A stretch of DNA of 64,000 nucleotides, taken from the NCBI RefSeq assembly GCF_040939455.1, contig NC_134109.1, positions 72,693,001 through 72,757,000 on the forward strand, in the 5' to 3' direction. Within the stretch, counting starts at the first letter, position 1, and the number at the start of each line of letters is the position of its first letter. This DNA is from Microcebus murinus (taxonomy: Eukaryota > Chordata > Mammalia > Primates > Cheirogaleidae). Positions 23,560 through 33,614 of the stretch are shown here, piece after piece. Position numbers and translations under genes: made by a program. Below the pieces are notes generated by a model. That model saw only the letters and a list, made by a program, of their open reading frames with translations, did no database searches and had not been told where the DNA came from.

Positions 23560-24340
23560 TGTCCTCATCCTCCTCCTTATACTTCTGTTATGGTTCTACC
23601 AATGTCTCCACAACCCAGATTACATACCAGGCTGGTCCTCTTCTTGTCTATACTGGGAACTCTAATAAATATCCTGCTTTCCAGATTCCCCAGCACAAGC
23701 ATTCTACATCCCTATCTGCCTACAGTCCAAGAGGCCCTCCAACTTCTCACAACTGTAGCCTCATATCCTTGAACTAAGCGTGAAGCCTTTACTATTCTTG
23801 CAATACTTGGAATAATATCTGGATTTTTTGCTAGCACAGCTGGCTTACTTAATGCAATCTTTTCAGTGGGAATACTATCTTTAAAAATAAGCCAATTGGT
23901 CATAGAAACAGCCCAACAGATTGCTATATTGCAACAACAAGTAAATTCCCTGTCATAGGTTGACTTATAGAATAATAGACAGACTCTTGATCTCCTAACT
24001 GCCAGTCAAGGAGACACATGTGCTATGCTAAATGATTGTTGTTTCTTTATTATTCTATCAGAAAAAAATACAAACTAACCTTCAAGACATTTTTAAAAGG
24101 GCTAATACACTTCACAAACAGGGATCTTCTGATAGATTGGACTGGAGGGATTTTAAACTCCATGTGTGGCCATGGTTTTCTCGGTTAATATCTCTCTTAG
24201 GACGCCTAATGCCTCTGCTTTTAACACTCGTTTTCAGACTCTACATTCTCCACTATTTAATAGCATTCATACAAAAACAAATTCGAGCCCTTACTGTTTC
24301 TTTCCAGTGTGATTACTATGCCACTCTATTCTAACATTTA
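23560..24340 (+). pseudogene. Endogenous gammaretrovirus-like env remnant (mainly transmembrane subunit)
   Basis: The translation shows the layout of a class I retroviral transmembrane envelope subunit: a hydrophobic fusion-peptide-like stretch (about 23785-23880), a heptad-rich segment ending in LQQQVNSLS, a QTLDLL block typical of the immunosuppressive-domain region, a cysteine cluster C-x5-CC (24019-24042; the family norm is C-x6-CC), and a membrane anchor followed by a short tail (24180-24334). It is dead: in-frame TAG at 23956-23958 and 23968-23970, and a frame change around the A-run at 24061-24067. No gag or pol is next to it. No entry function can be expected. Family assignment beyond class I is not made. 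Confidence 0.82.
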
Positions 24341-24566
24341 AGACTCTGTTTTCAGCCGCTCCCCCTTACGAACCCTTAACTGGACTCTCAGGCAGGGACA
24401 AATCTATAACCCTAAGTCAGCAGGAAGCAGTTACAGAAGAACAGACTGTCATGCAAACACCCCAGTTTCTGAGTCCATTGTTAAGATTATCAATTCCAAC
24501 CAAAGAAATGGGTGCCTGAAAAGACAACCTTGCTAATAAACTATCTAACAGAGAAATAGGGGGAAA

Positions 24567-24886
24567 TCATAGCACATAATTGCTCCTTTATTTGCTTAAC
24601 CACCTATGGCTTAACTTGTCTTTAAGAGTTTGTTTTAACAGCACTTGAAGAGGACTGAGCAGACAGCATGGAGGAGACCCTCCCACACATCCATGAGAAC
24701 ACATATCAAAAGGACTGACAAAGCAGCCTACCAGAGAAAATAAACAAACAAAGCTACTATCATTTTGCAGCAATAACTGCTTTTCCTTAAGCCTTTACAA
24801 CCCCAATAAAAGCCCAAACCTCGTAGCCTTAGGCAGCACTTGTTTCTCTCTTTCATGCCATGCATTTTCCTCTCTTTTAAAGTAAC
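24567..24886 (+). mobile_element. ERV 3' LTR, first part
   Basis: Upstream lies a purine-rich tract AAATAGGGGGAAA (24554-24566), the expected plus-strand primer just before a 3' LTR. The segment contains AATAAA at 24805-24810, with a following R/U5-like sequence. It is interrupted at 24886 by an L1 and resumes at 27240. The first dinucleotide reads TC rather than TG, probably by mutation. Confidence 0.75.
24879..24886 (+). repeat. Target-site duplication (left) of the L1 in the LTR
   Basis: AAAGTAAC, repeated at 27232-27239. The LTR sequence reads through if the L1 and one copy are removed. Confidence 0.85.
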
Positions 24887-27231
24887 ATAAGCCCCATCTA
24901 TGCCTATTTTGTTGAGCATTCTTATCATAAAAGGGTGTTGAATTTTGTCAAATGCTTTTTTTGCATCTATTGAGAGGATCATCTGGTCTTTATTTTTGCT
25001 TTTGTTTATATGGTGAATTACATTTATAGATTTGTATATGTTGAACCATCCCTTCATACAAGCCATATATGACAAACCCACAGCCAATATCATACTTAGT
25101 GGGGAAAAATTGAAAGAATTCCCACTTAGAACTGGAACAAGACAAGGTTGCCCAATATCTCCACTTCTATTCAACATAGTGCTGGAAATCCTTGCTACAG
25201 CAATCAGACAAGAGAGTGGAATTAAGGGCATCCAAATGGGAGCAGAAGAGATCAAATTCACACTCTTTGCTGATGACATAATATTATACCTAGAAAACCC
25301 CAAGGATTCAACCCAGAGACTCCTTGAACTGATAAATGAAGTTGGTAAAGTCTCAGGATACAAAATCAATACACAGAAATCAGAGGCATTCATATATGCC
25401 AACAACAGTACAAGTGAGAACCAAATCAAAGACTCAATTCCCTTTACAATAGCAACAAAGAAAATAAAGTACCTAGGAATATATTTAACTAAGGAGGTAA
25501 AAGACCTCTACAGGGAGAACTATGAAACACTGAAGAAAGAAATAGCAGAGGATGTAAACAGGTGGAAGAATATACCATGCTCATGGGTTGGCAGAACCAA
25601 CATTGTTAAAATGTCTATACTACCAAAAGTGACCTGCAGAGTCAATGCAATCCCTATTATAATACCATTATCATTTTTCACAGATATAGAAAAAATAGTT
25701 TTATGCTTTGTATGGAACCAGAGAAGACCCAGTATAGCAAAATCAATCCTAGGCAATAAAAACAAAATAGGAGGTATCAATTTACCAGATTTCAAACTAT
25801 ACTACAAGGCTATAGTAATTAAAATAGCTTGTGACTGGCACAAGAACAGGGACATTGACCAGTGGAACAGAACAGAGAACCCAGATATAAAACCATCCTC
25901 ATATAGCCAACTAATCTTCAACAAAACAGACAAAAACATACACTGGGGAAAAGAATCCTTATTCAATAAATGGTGCTGGGAAAACTGGATAGCCACATGT
26001 AGAAGACTGAAACAGGAACCACACCTTTCACCTCTCAGAAAAATCAACTCACACTGGGTGACACACTTGAACATTAGGTGTGAAACTATTAGAATTCTAG
26101 GGGAAAACATTGGAAATACTCTTCTAGACATTGGCCTAGGCAAAGAATTTATGAAGAAGACGCCAAAGGCAATCACAGCAACAACAAAAGTAAACAAATG
26201 GAACCTGATCAAATTAAAAAGCTTCTGCACAGCCAAAGAAACTTTCAAGAGAGCAAACAGACAACCCACAGAATGGGAGAAAATTTTCGCAAGCTACACA
26301 TCCGATAAAGGGCTGATAACTAGAATTTATTTAGAACTCAGGAAAATCAGCAAGGAAAAATCAAACAACCCTATCAAAAAGTGGGCATTGGATATGAACA
26401 GAAATTTTTCAAAAGAAGACAGAATAAAGGCCAACGAACATGAAAAATTGCTCAACATCTCTAATCATCAGGGAAATGCAAATCAAAACTGCAATGAGTT
26501 ATCACTTATCTCCAGTAAGAATGGCCTTTATAAAAAAGTCCCCAAACAATAAATGTTGGTATGGATGCAGAGAGATAGGAAAACTCCTACACAGCTGGCA
26601 GGATTGCAAACTGGTTCAGCCTCTGTGGAAAGCAATATGGAGATACCTTAAAGCAATACAAGTAGATCTACCATTTGATCCAGCAATTCCACTACTGGGC
26701 ATCTACCCAAATGATCAAATGACACTCTACACAAAAGACACCTGGACTAGAATATTTATAGCAGCACAGTTCACAATCACAAAGTTGTGGAAATAACCCA
26801 GGTGCCCATCAATACATGAGTGGATTAATAAAATGTGGTATATGTATATCATGGAGTACTATCCAGCTTTAAGAAACAATGGTGATATAACACCTCTTGT
26901 ATTTTCCTCCATAGAGCTGGAACCCATTCTACTAAGTGAAGTATCTCAAGAATGGAAAAACACGCATCACATGCACTCACCAGCAAATTGATATTAACTG
27001 ATCAACACCTAAGTGGACATATAGGAATAACATTTATTGGATGTCGGGCAAGTGGGGGGGAGGGATGGGGGGATGGGTATATACAAACCTAATGAGTGAG
27101 ATATGCAACATCTGGGGAATGGTCACACTTTAAGCTCTGACTCAAGGGGGGAGGGGAGGCATGGGCAATATACGTAACCTTAACATTTGTACCCCCATAA
27201 TATACTGAAATTAAAAAAGTCGAAAAAAACG
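24887..27231. mobile_element. L1 with 5' inversion (twin priming) inside the LTR
   Basis: 24887 to about 25060 reads ORF2 on the minus strand ([15 protein letters not shown], ending NKIGIDGAY). From about 25062 the plus strand resumes with [18 protein letters not shown] and runs to the 3' end ACCCCCATAATATACTGAAA and an A-rich tail at 27231. The two arms meet with only a few codons missing between them. An 8-bp duplication flanks the whole element. Confidence 0.93.
25062..27000 (+). pseudogene. L1 ORF2 remnant (second half of RT to C-terminus)
   Basis: A continuous frame of about 500 codons (to 26552) covers the RT motif [12 protein letters not shown] (near 25265), the thumb and post-RT region ([31 protein letters not shown]). 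The cysteine-rich domain follows in another frame (26440-26796, [13 protein letters not shown]). The endonuclease and the N-terminal RT are absent because of truncation, so the long open frame is a relic of recent insertion and not a cellular gene. Confidence 0.88.
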
Positions 27232-27239
27232 AAAGTAAC
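27232..27239 (+). repeat. Target-site duplication (right) of the L1 in the LTR
   Basis: AAAGTAAC, identical with 24879-24886. Confidence 0.85.
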
Positions 27240-27415
27240 CTAAAATTCTTTCTTTAAAACTATCGTTATCTTTGTGTCAAGAATTCTTTCTCAGCCCCTG
27301 CTGTAAGTTCTCACCCTAACAGCCTTTATCTTATCTGTAAAGTTGTAAGTAAAGTTCCCTCTTTCATTACTGATTCTGATAAATTGGTTTATTCTCTCTC
27401 TCATTCACCCCTCAC
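27240..27415 (+). mobile_element. ERV 3' LTR, second part
   Basis: Continuation of the LTR after the L1, with TTCTTTCTCAGCCCCTGC and a final pyrimidine-rich stretch ending in CA near 27415. Total LTR length is about 495 bases, in the usual range for class I LTRs. No clear target duplication was found for the provirus itself. Confidence 0.65.
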
Positions 27416-27465
27416 TGTGTGTATGTGTCTGTGTGTGTGTGTCAGTGTGTGTCTGTGTTTTGCAT
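27415..27465. repeat. GT-rich microsatellite
   Basis: Irregular TG/TGTC repeat directly at the LTR edge. Confidence 0.8.
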
Positions 27466-27474
27466 ACATATATC

Positions 27475-27720
27475 TTATTTGGTCAATCTACTAAGAAGTT
27501 AATGGATTTTATTGATCTTCTCAAAGAATGAGCTTTGGATTTCATTTATTTTCTCTATTTTTCTCTTTTTAATTTTATTATTTCTGCTCTCAACTGTATT
27601 ATTTCCTTCATTCTGCTTGTTTTGGATTTAGTTTGCTCTTTTTTCCAGGTTTTTTTTTCTTTCCCCTCACCACTGTCCTTCAGGACCACAACCATAATAC
27701 TAACCATAACTAATACTTGA
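27475..27720 (-). mobile_element. Short old L1 fragment
   Basis: Its reverse complement resembles L1 ORF2 around the KKAKNELNE..INKIKSSFFEKI region (27510-27630). Decayed; no open frame of interest. Confidence 0.55.
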
Positions 27721-28800
27721 AAATCATACTTTACTTACTTGGAAATGTAAGGCTTCAGTGTTTCACTACTAGTTGCTTCTAATTGCTGTTCCTAATTTGC
27801 TATAATAAAAAACCATCAGCGTACTCAAGCCCAAGTTCTTATTTGTCAGTGTTCTCTTTATAAGGAACTCCCCATGTACCCACAGGTGTACAATGAGGGA
27901 GAAAAGGCAGCATGACATGAGTAGTTGTTGAAGGAGTTGAGCCATAACTAATGCAACTTCTTTATGCTTCTAAAACTGCTAAGCTCAGTCTCTTATACAT
28001 TTCAGCGTCTTATACATTTCACCTGATGATAGAATGCTCTTTTTGCATCTTGAGTTTATAACTTGCAGAGTGAGATAGGACCCAAGTCATGTTTAGTACT
28101 TTAGGTCACACTATCACCTCATGTCCAAGTCTAGGTATTTAGTATCTATAGGAACACATTAGGATGCTAACCATTGAACCTCCAGAAAAGTTTTTGAGGT
28201 GGTTCATCACCCACTATCTGGTTAGATATATATAAAGCATCCAAAATACTTCATTTTTCCTGATCATTTGATCTAATGAAAATAGCCACAATAAAGTAGT
28301 TGATCAACATAATGTTTTTAGAAGATTAAGATGTTTGTTGTTTAGTAGGAGAATTTTATGGTGCATGAATTATATCTCAATAAAAATAAATAAATATATT
28401 AATTATTCTCTGATAACAGTTCAAGTAAGAGATGTGTACCGTCAAGTTAAGAAATACAAGTTAAGGGTATCCCCATTATATAATCGCAAGAAATTTTACC
28501 AATTATATTAAGTTAACCTTAGAAAAACTCTCTTAATGTAATACAGAGAAGAAATATTTGGCAAAGAGAAGATAGCTATCTTCCCACTATGTGGTTCCAC
28601 ATAAATAAGGTAGACAGTGATTATTTTCTAAATTATGAATGTGATGATTATTCAGGGGAGAAAAGAAAATCTCCATGCAGGTTCCTTCTACCCCTTATTT
28701 TTCTTCCAACTCTTCCCATCTACTATGACTCTGCATTGTTCAGATTATATTTAGAGTATCACATTGAGGGCATAGAATCTAAGTCCGTTCAGGGAGAGTA
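27721..28800. other. Intergenic, no recognised feature
   Basis: About 1.1 kb of AT-rich unique-looking sequence. Small open frames (for example 28589-28801) have no recognisable motif. I see no gene, RNA or transposon that I can name. Confidence 0.5.
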
Positions 28801-28815
28801 AAGAAACGTAGAACT
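28801..28815 (+). repeat. Target-site duplication (left) of Alu
   Basis: AAGAAACGTAGAACT, 15 of 15 with 29148-29162. Confidence 0.92.
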
Positions 28816-29147
28816 GGCCGGGCGCGGTGGCTCACGCCTGTAATCCTAGCTCTCTGGGAGGCCGAGGCGGGCGGATTGCTCGAGGTCAGGAGTTCGAAAC
28901 CAGCCTGAGCAAGAGCGAGACCCCGTCTCTACTATAAAATAGAAGGAAATTAATTGGCCAACTAATATATATACAAAAAATTAGCCGGGCATGGTGGCGA
29001 ATGCCTGTAGTCCCAGCTACTTGGGAGGCTGAGGCAGGAGGATTGCTTGAGCCAGGAGTTTGAGGTTGCTGTGAGCTAGGCTGACGCCATGGCACTCACT
29101 CTAGCCTGGGCAACAAAGCGAGACTCTGTCTCAAAAAAAAAAAAAAA
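28816..29147 (+). mobile_element. Alu, strepsirrhine type
   Basis: Full-length dimeric Alu: left arm from GGCCGGGCGCGGTGGCTCA, A-rich linker containing CTAATATATATA, right arm from TTAGCCGGGCATGGTGGC ending in GAGACTCTGTCTC and poly(A). The right arm has GCTGTGAGCTAGGCTGACGC, a form I associate with lemur and galago Alus. Flanked by a perfect 15-bp duplication, so it is relatively young. Confidence 0.95.
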
Positions 29148-29162
29148 AAGAAACGTAGAACT

Positions 29163-30660
29163 AAAAACTTACTGGTAAAGGTAAGTATACAGTCAAATTG
29201 ATAAAACTTTAATACTGTAATAGTGTTGTATAAATTACATTTACTCCAGTGTAAAATTTAAAAGACAAAAGTATTAAAAGTAACTATAACTATAATAATT
29301 TGTTAATGGATATGCAAAATAAAAAGAAGTAAATTGAGACACTAAAAACTTAAAATATGATGGGGACATGACTAATAGTTATCAGCACAAGGTAGACTTA
29401 CAATTATTAGATATTTTATATAAGTCCAATGATAATTACAAAGCAAAAATATAAAGAAGGTACACAAAGTACAAATGCAAACAAATCAAAGCATACCACT
29501 ATAGAAAATCTTAAAATCACAAAGACAGCAAAAAAGGAACAAATTAACTGCAAAAGAGTCAAAACACAATTAACAAAATGGCAATACTGAATTCTTACCT
29601 ATCAATAATTATCTTAAATATAGATGGTATAAATCCTACAATCAAAAGACAAAGAATGGTTAAATGTATTAAAAGAAATAAAAAATAAGATCTAACTATA
29701 TACTACTTGTTTTACCTTTAAGAGCACACATAGGGTGAAACAAAAGGAACCAAAATATTCCATGAAAATGAAAACCAAAAGAAAGCATGGGTAGTTATAT
29801 CAGAAAATATAGATTGTCAGTAAAAATACCAATAAGAGACAAAGTATATCTTTATATAAAGATAAAGGGGTAAATTCAACAGAAGGATACAACAATTTTA
29901 AATATAATATATATGCATTAAACATCAGAGGACCTATGTATTAAACAAATATTACAAGATCTGAAGGCAGAAATAGATAGCAATACAATGATAGAGAACT
30001 TCTATACTTTACTTTCATTAATGGATAAATTATCCAGGCAGAAAAATCAATAAGAAAACATCGAACTTGAGCTACACTTCAGACCAAATAGAAGTAATAG
30101 ATTAGATTAGATTAGATTTTATGGTTAATTACATCATGATTGCTTCTGTAGCTATAATAAAGAAGATATTATATAAAGATTGTCATAGAATTTTTCTTGT
30201 TCACAGATTATGACTTGAAATGAATGTGTAAAGATCTGAGCTTGTCACTTTCTTTTGTAAGCTTCAGAAGAATCAATCACATACCACACTGTTTATAATC
30301 ATCATTACTGCCCAAATGGTGAAGGGCCATAGGCACTTGCTTCATTTGGCACTTTAATACAATCATGACAGTTATTCATGATGCTGATGCCCTATAATGA
30401 GATTATTAGCATCCCATTTTACCTTGGCAAGGAGTTCAGCACTGTATTCAGTCCCAAGGTCAAGACCAAACAAATTCCAAAACCCCGTATTTGAGAATAT
30501 GTGTTCTAGGACCAATACTATTACAAATTTATATGTAGTCAGGGTTCAGTTGGGAGAGAGAAACTTCACCACTGGTTTTATAAATCAGTATCATTTAGAA
30601 ATGCTAAATGAGATATTAAAAAAAATTAAAATATTTTTTAAAAAACACTAAGAGATTATT
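29163..30660. other. Old L1 debris and unassigned AT-rich sequence
   Basis: 29240 to about 30090 resembles decayed plus-strand L1 ORF2 endonuclease (GGTAGTTATATCAG at 29790, AGGATACAACAATTTTAAAT at 29884, a SINGLE-DFN-like region lost). A GATTA pentanucleotide tract lies at 30098-30117. From 30120 to 30660 I see no feature; the open frame at 30397-30651 has no recognisable motif. Confidence 0.55.
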
Positions 30661-30677
30661 AAAAAAGAAACTGAAGG
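30661..30677 (+). repeat. Target-site duplication (left) of full-length L1
   Basis: AAAAAAGAAACTGAAGG, repeated exactly at 37852-37868 (the A-run merges with the right tail; the informative part is GAAACTGAAGG). Confidence 0.9.
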
Positions 30678-31319
30678 GAGACTTTTGTCAAAAATGGCGG
30701 ACTAGGGATGATCTCCTTGCTCTTTGCTCTTGGAGTGGGAGGTGAAGAAGGTGGCCCGAATCACTCGAGTGGGTAGTTCTTTTACAGGATCAGCTTCACA
30801 GAACTACAGGGAAGCTTCGAGGGGCAGCAGTGCCAGGAAAAGGAAGAAAGTGACTCAGTGGATTTATTGTGAAGTTCCGAGAATCCCAGTGGTACTGCGG
30901 GGATTGGAGTGACGTTCAAACGGCTGTGTGAACCTTTCTACAGGAAAACAACTTCTCCCTCACTGACCTCCATGCCCACGCAAGCAGAGAAGTGCCTGAA
31001 GATAGCGTGAAGAGGTAACACGGACGGGCAGGCAGGTTGAAGAGGAGGCAGGAACAGAAAGTAATTTGAAATCTCCAGGGCACCGTGTAAGGTCGCCATT
31101 GCTGGGAGAACTATAAACACTAGAGGCTTACACCTTGCATGTGAAGGGACAGAAAAGTGAGACAGATTGCTCATTTGACTGAGTCGCGGGTGGACTCAGG
31201 CAGCGGCCCAAGCGCTGCAAGGGAGGGAGTGGAAGAGGGGAGTGAGAGCCATCCTCCGGGAACCTACCGGGGGTCTCCAGAGACCCAAGCTCTGCTGCTG
31301 CAGGACACTCCGATAGTTC

Positions 31320-32500
31320 CATCCCCTCAGCGGAACTTGCCCGCAGGTCCTGGCCTCTGCGGATCCTGCGCAGGGACTTCCAGTGGCTTGGACTCTGGGT
31401 GCGCACCGATAGTTCTCACCCCTCGGCGGAACTTGTCCGGGGTTCCCAGCCCCTTGAGCCCTGCCGGTGAAGGGACAGAAATCGGAGCAAGAGCCATCCT
31501 CCACGGACCCTCCCCAGGGGTCTCCAGCGACCCACGCCCCACCGTTGCAAGGATATACAGATAGTTTTTGCCCCTCCCAGGAACTTGTCCATGGTTTCCA
31601 GCCACCTGAGTTCTGCCAGTGAAGGGACAGAAGGAAGGGTGAGAGCCATCCTCTGCAGACCCTTCCCAGAGTTCCTCAGCGACCCAAGCCCCGCCTCTGT
31701 GGGGACGCACTGAGAGTTTTCACCCCTCGGCGAAACTTGTCCACGGTTCCCAGCCCCTTGAATTCTCCCGGTGAAGGGACAGAAAGTGGGGTGAGAGCCA
31801 TCCTCTGCGGACCCTCCACAGGGGTCTCAAATGTCACACACCCTGTCCATGCGGGGACTCACAGATAGTTTTTGCCCCTCCACGGAACGTGTCCATGGTT
31901 CCCAGCTGCTTGAGCTCTGCAGGTAAAGGAACAGAAGGCAGAGTGAGAGCCATCTTCTGCAGACCCTCCCCAGGGGCCTCCAGTGGCCGAAGCCCCACTG
32001 CTGCAGGGACATACCCATAGTTTTCAATCCCCAGCGGAACTTGTCTGCGGATCCCAGTCGCTTGAGCACTGCCAGTGAAGGGACACAGCCAGGGGTGAGA
32101 GCCATCCTCTGCAGTCCCTCCCCAGGGATCTCCAGCAATCCAAGCCCTGCCGCCAGAGATGGACACATGTGGATAATTTTCACCCCTCAGCGAAGCTTGT
32201 CCGCAGTCTCTAGCCACCTGAGCTCTGCCAGTGGAAGGGCAAAAGGGGGGAGAGAGAGCCATCCTCCGTGACCCTTCCCAAGGGTCTCCAGCAGCCCAAG
32301 AACTGCCACCAGGGTGCCGAAAGTTTTCATCCCTCAGTGGAACTAGTCTACAGACTCCAGCTGCTTGAGCTCTGCCTGGGAAGGGGTGTAAGAGAGGGTG
32401 AGCGCCATCCTCCGTGAATCCTCCCCTGGGGTCTGCAGTGGCTAAAGCTCCACTGGTGACACACATAAAAGGGACAGACGTTACCCCTCAGTGGAGATTC
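31320..32500 (+). repeat. Tandem 152-bp monomers in the L1 5' UTR
   Basis: The anchor (C/T)GGAACTTGTCC-like motif recurs at 31427, 31579, 31731, 31883 and 32035, exactly 152 bases apart each time, then at 32191, 32338 and 32492 (156, 147, 154). A shorter unit with the anchor at 31331 precedes. A second anchor, GTGAAGGGACAG, falls at 31467, 31619, 31771, 31923 (GTAAAGGAACAG) and 32075, again at 152. Each monomer carries AGAGCCATC(C/T)T, including one perfect GCCATCTT at 31950, a YY1-core-like element. This resembles the monomeric promoters of rodent L1s. About 8 units are present. Confidence 0.93.
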
Positions 32501-32617
32501 TCAGTGGTCCCTGGCAGCTCAAGCACTGCTGATCTTAGCTCATAATCCATTCACTGCATCTCCGATCCTCAATAAAGCATCCAGATGAGAAAGAACCAGT
32601 GAAAGTTTACAGGAAAC

Positions 32618-33569
32618 ATGAAGGACCAGAGAGAAAAGTCACCTCCAAAGCAAAATACTCATTTTCCATTGTCTGACACCAACTTACATGACATGAGTAA
32701 ACTGACAGAGGAAGATTTCCGAATATGGATTGCTACAAAACTGAATGGAATTGAAGAGAAAATAGAATTACAACATAGAGAAACCACAAGAACAATACAA
32801 GAAATGAATGAAAGATTCTCCAAAGAAATTGAGACTATCAAGAAAAACCAAACAGAAATCCTGGCAATGAAGGAAACAATCAAGGATCTTCATAATTCAG
32901 TGGAAAGCCTAAAGAACAGGATGGACCATGCAGAAGAAAGAATCTCAGAACTTGAAAATTATGCCAATGCTCTAAACAAATCAGAGGAAGAAAGGGAACA
33001 CAGAAACAAGAACCAAGACCAAAGTTTACAGTAAATGTGGGATTATGTTAAAAAACCAAATATCAGACTGATTGGGATTCTGGAAGGGGAAGAGGAACAT
33101 TCACAAGGGCTGGAAAACTTATGTCACGGAATATTGGAGGAAAATATGCCAGGCCTGGCCAGAAATCTTGACATCCAAATACAAGAAGCACACAGAACTC
33201 TGGGGAGACTCAATGTGAAAAGGCATTCACGTCGCCACGTGGTTTTTAGGCTAACCAAAGTAAACGTGAAAGAAACAATTCTCCGAGCAGCGAATGACCT
33301 ATAAAGGTAAGCCTATCAGACTAACAGCAGACTTCTCATCTGAAACCTTACAAGCCAGGAGGGATTGGGTACCTAACCTTAATCTTCTAAAACAGAACAA
33401 AGCCCAGCCTAGAATTCTTTATCCGGAAAAATTAAGTTTCATCTATGAGGGAGAAATAAAGTCCTTCTCAGACAAACAATACCTGAAGGAATTTGCAAAG
33501 ACCAGACCATCCCTACAGGAAGTTCTTAGACCTGCATTTCCAACCGAGCAAGGCAGTAGACACTCCTGA
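32618..33569 (+). pseudogene. L1 ORF1 (RNA-binding protein), broken
   Basis: Starts MKDQREKSPPKQN. Residues about 30-135 form a heptad-rich coiled coil (trimerisation region), ending RISELENYANALNK. An in-frame TAA follows at 33032-33034. The RRM-type domain continues in the same frame (NIRLIGILEGEEEHSQGLENL). A frameshift near 33300 (after RAANDL) leads to the C-terminal domain (LQARRDW, QPRILYPEKLSF). The protein would coat L1 RNA as a trimer; this copy cannot make it whole. Confidence 0.9.
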
Positions 33570-33614
33570 AAGTGAAATCATCAAAGAATTAAAGTTTAGA
33601 TCTCGAACTAAAGG

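Noticed and set aside
24032..24334. 100-codon open frame as a possible co-opted envelope-like peptide
   Set aside because: It covers only the anchor and tail of a broken env, in a different frame from the upstream cysteine cluster, and has no sign of conservation that I can test.
25032..26552. 506-codon open frame as a possible host gene
   Set aside because: It is L1 ORF2 (RT and post-RT) from a truncated, twin-primed insertion; the start ATG lies at the inversion boundary.
31128..32466. Minus-strand open frames up to 210 codons with repeated peptide blocks
   Set aside because: The repeats at the protein level are only the translation of the 152-bp L1 promoter monomers in the antisense direction; no gene-like features.
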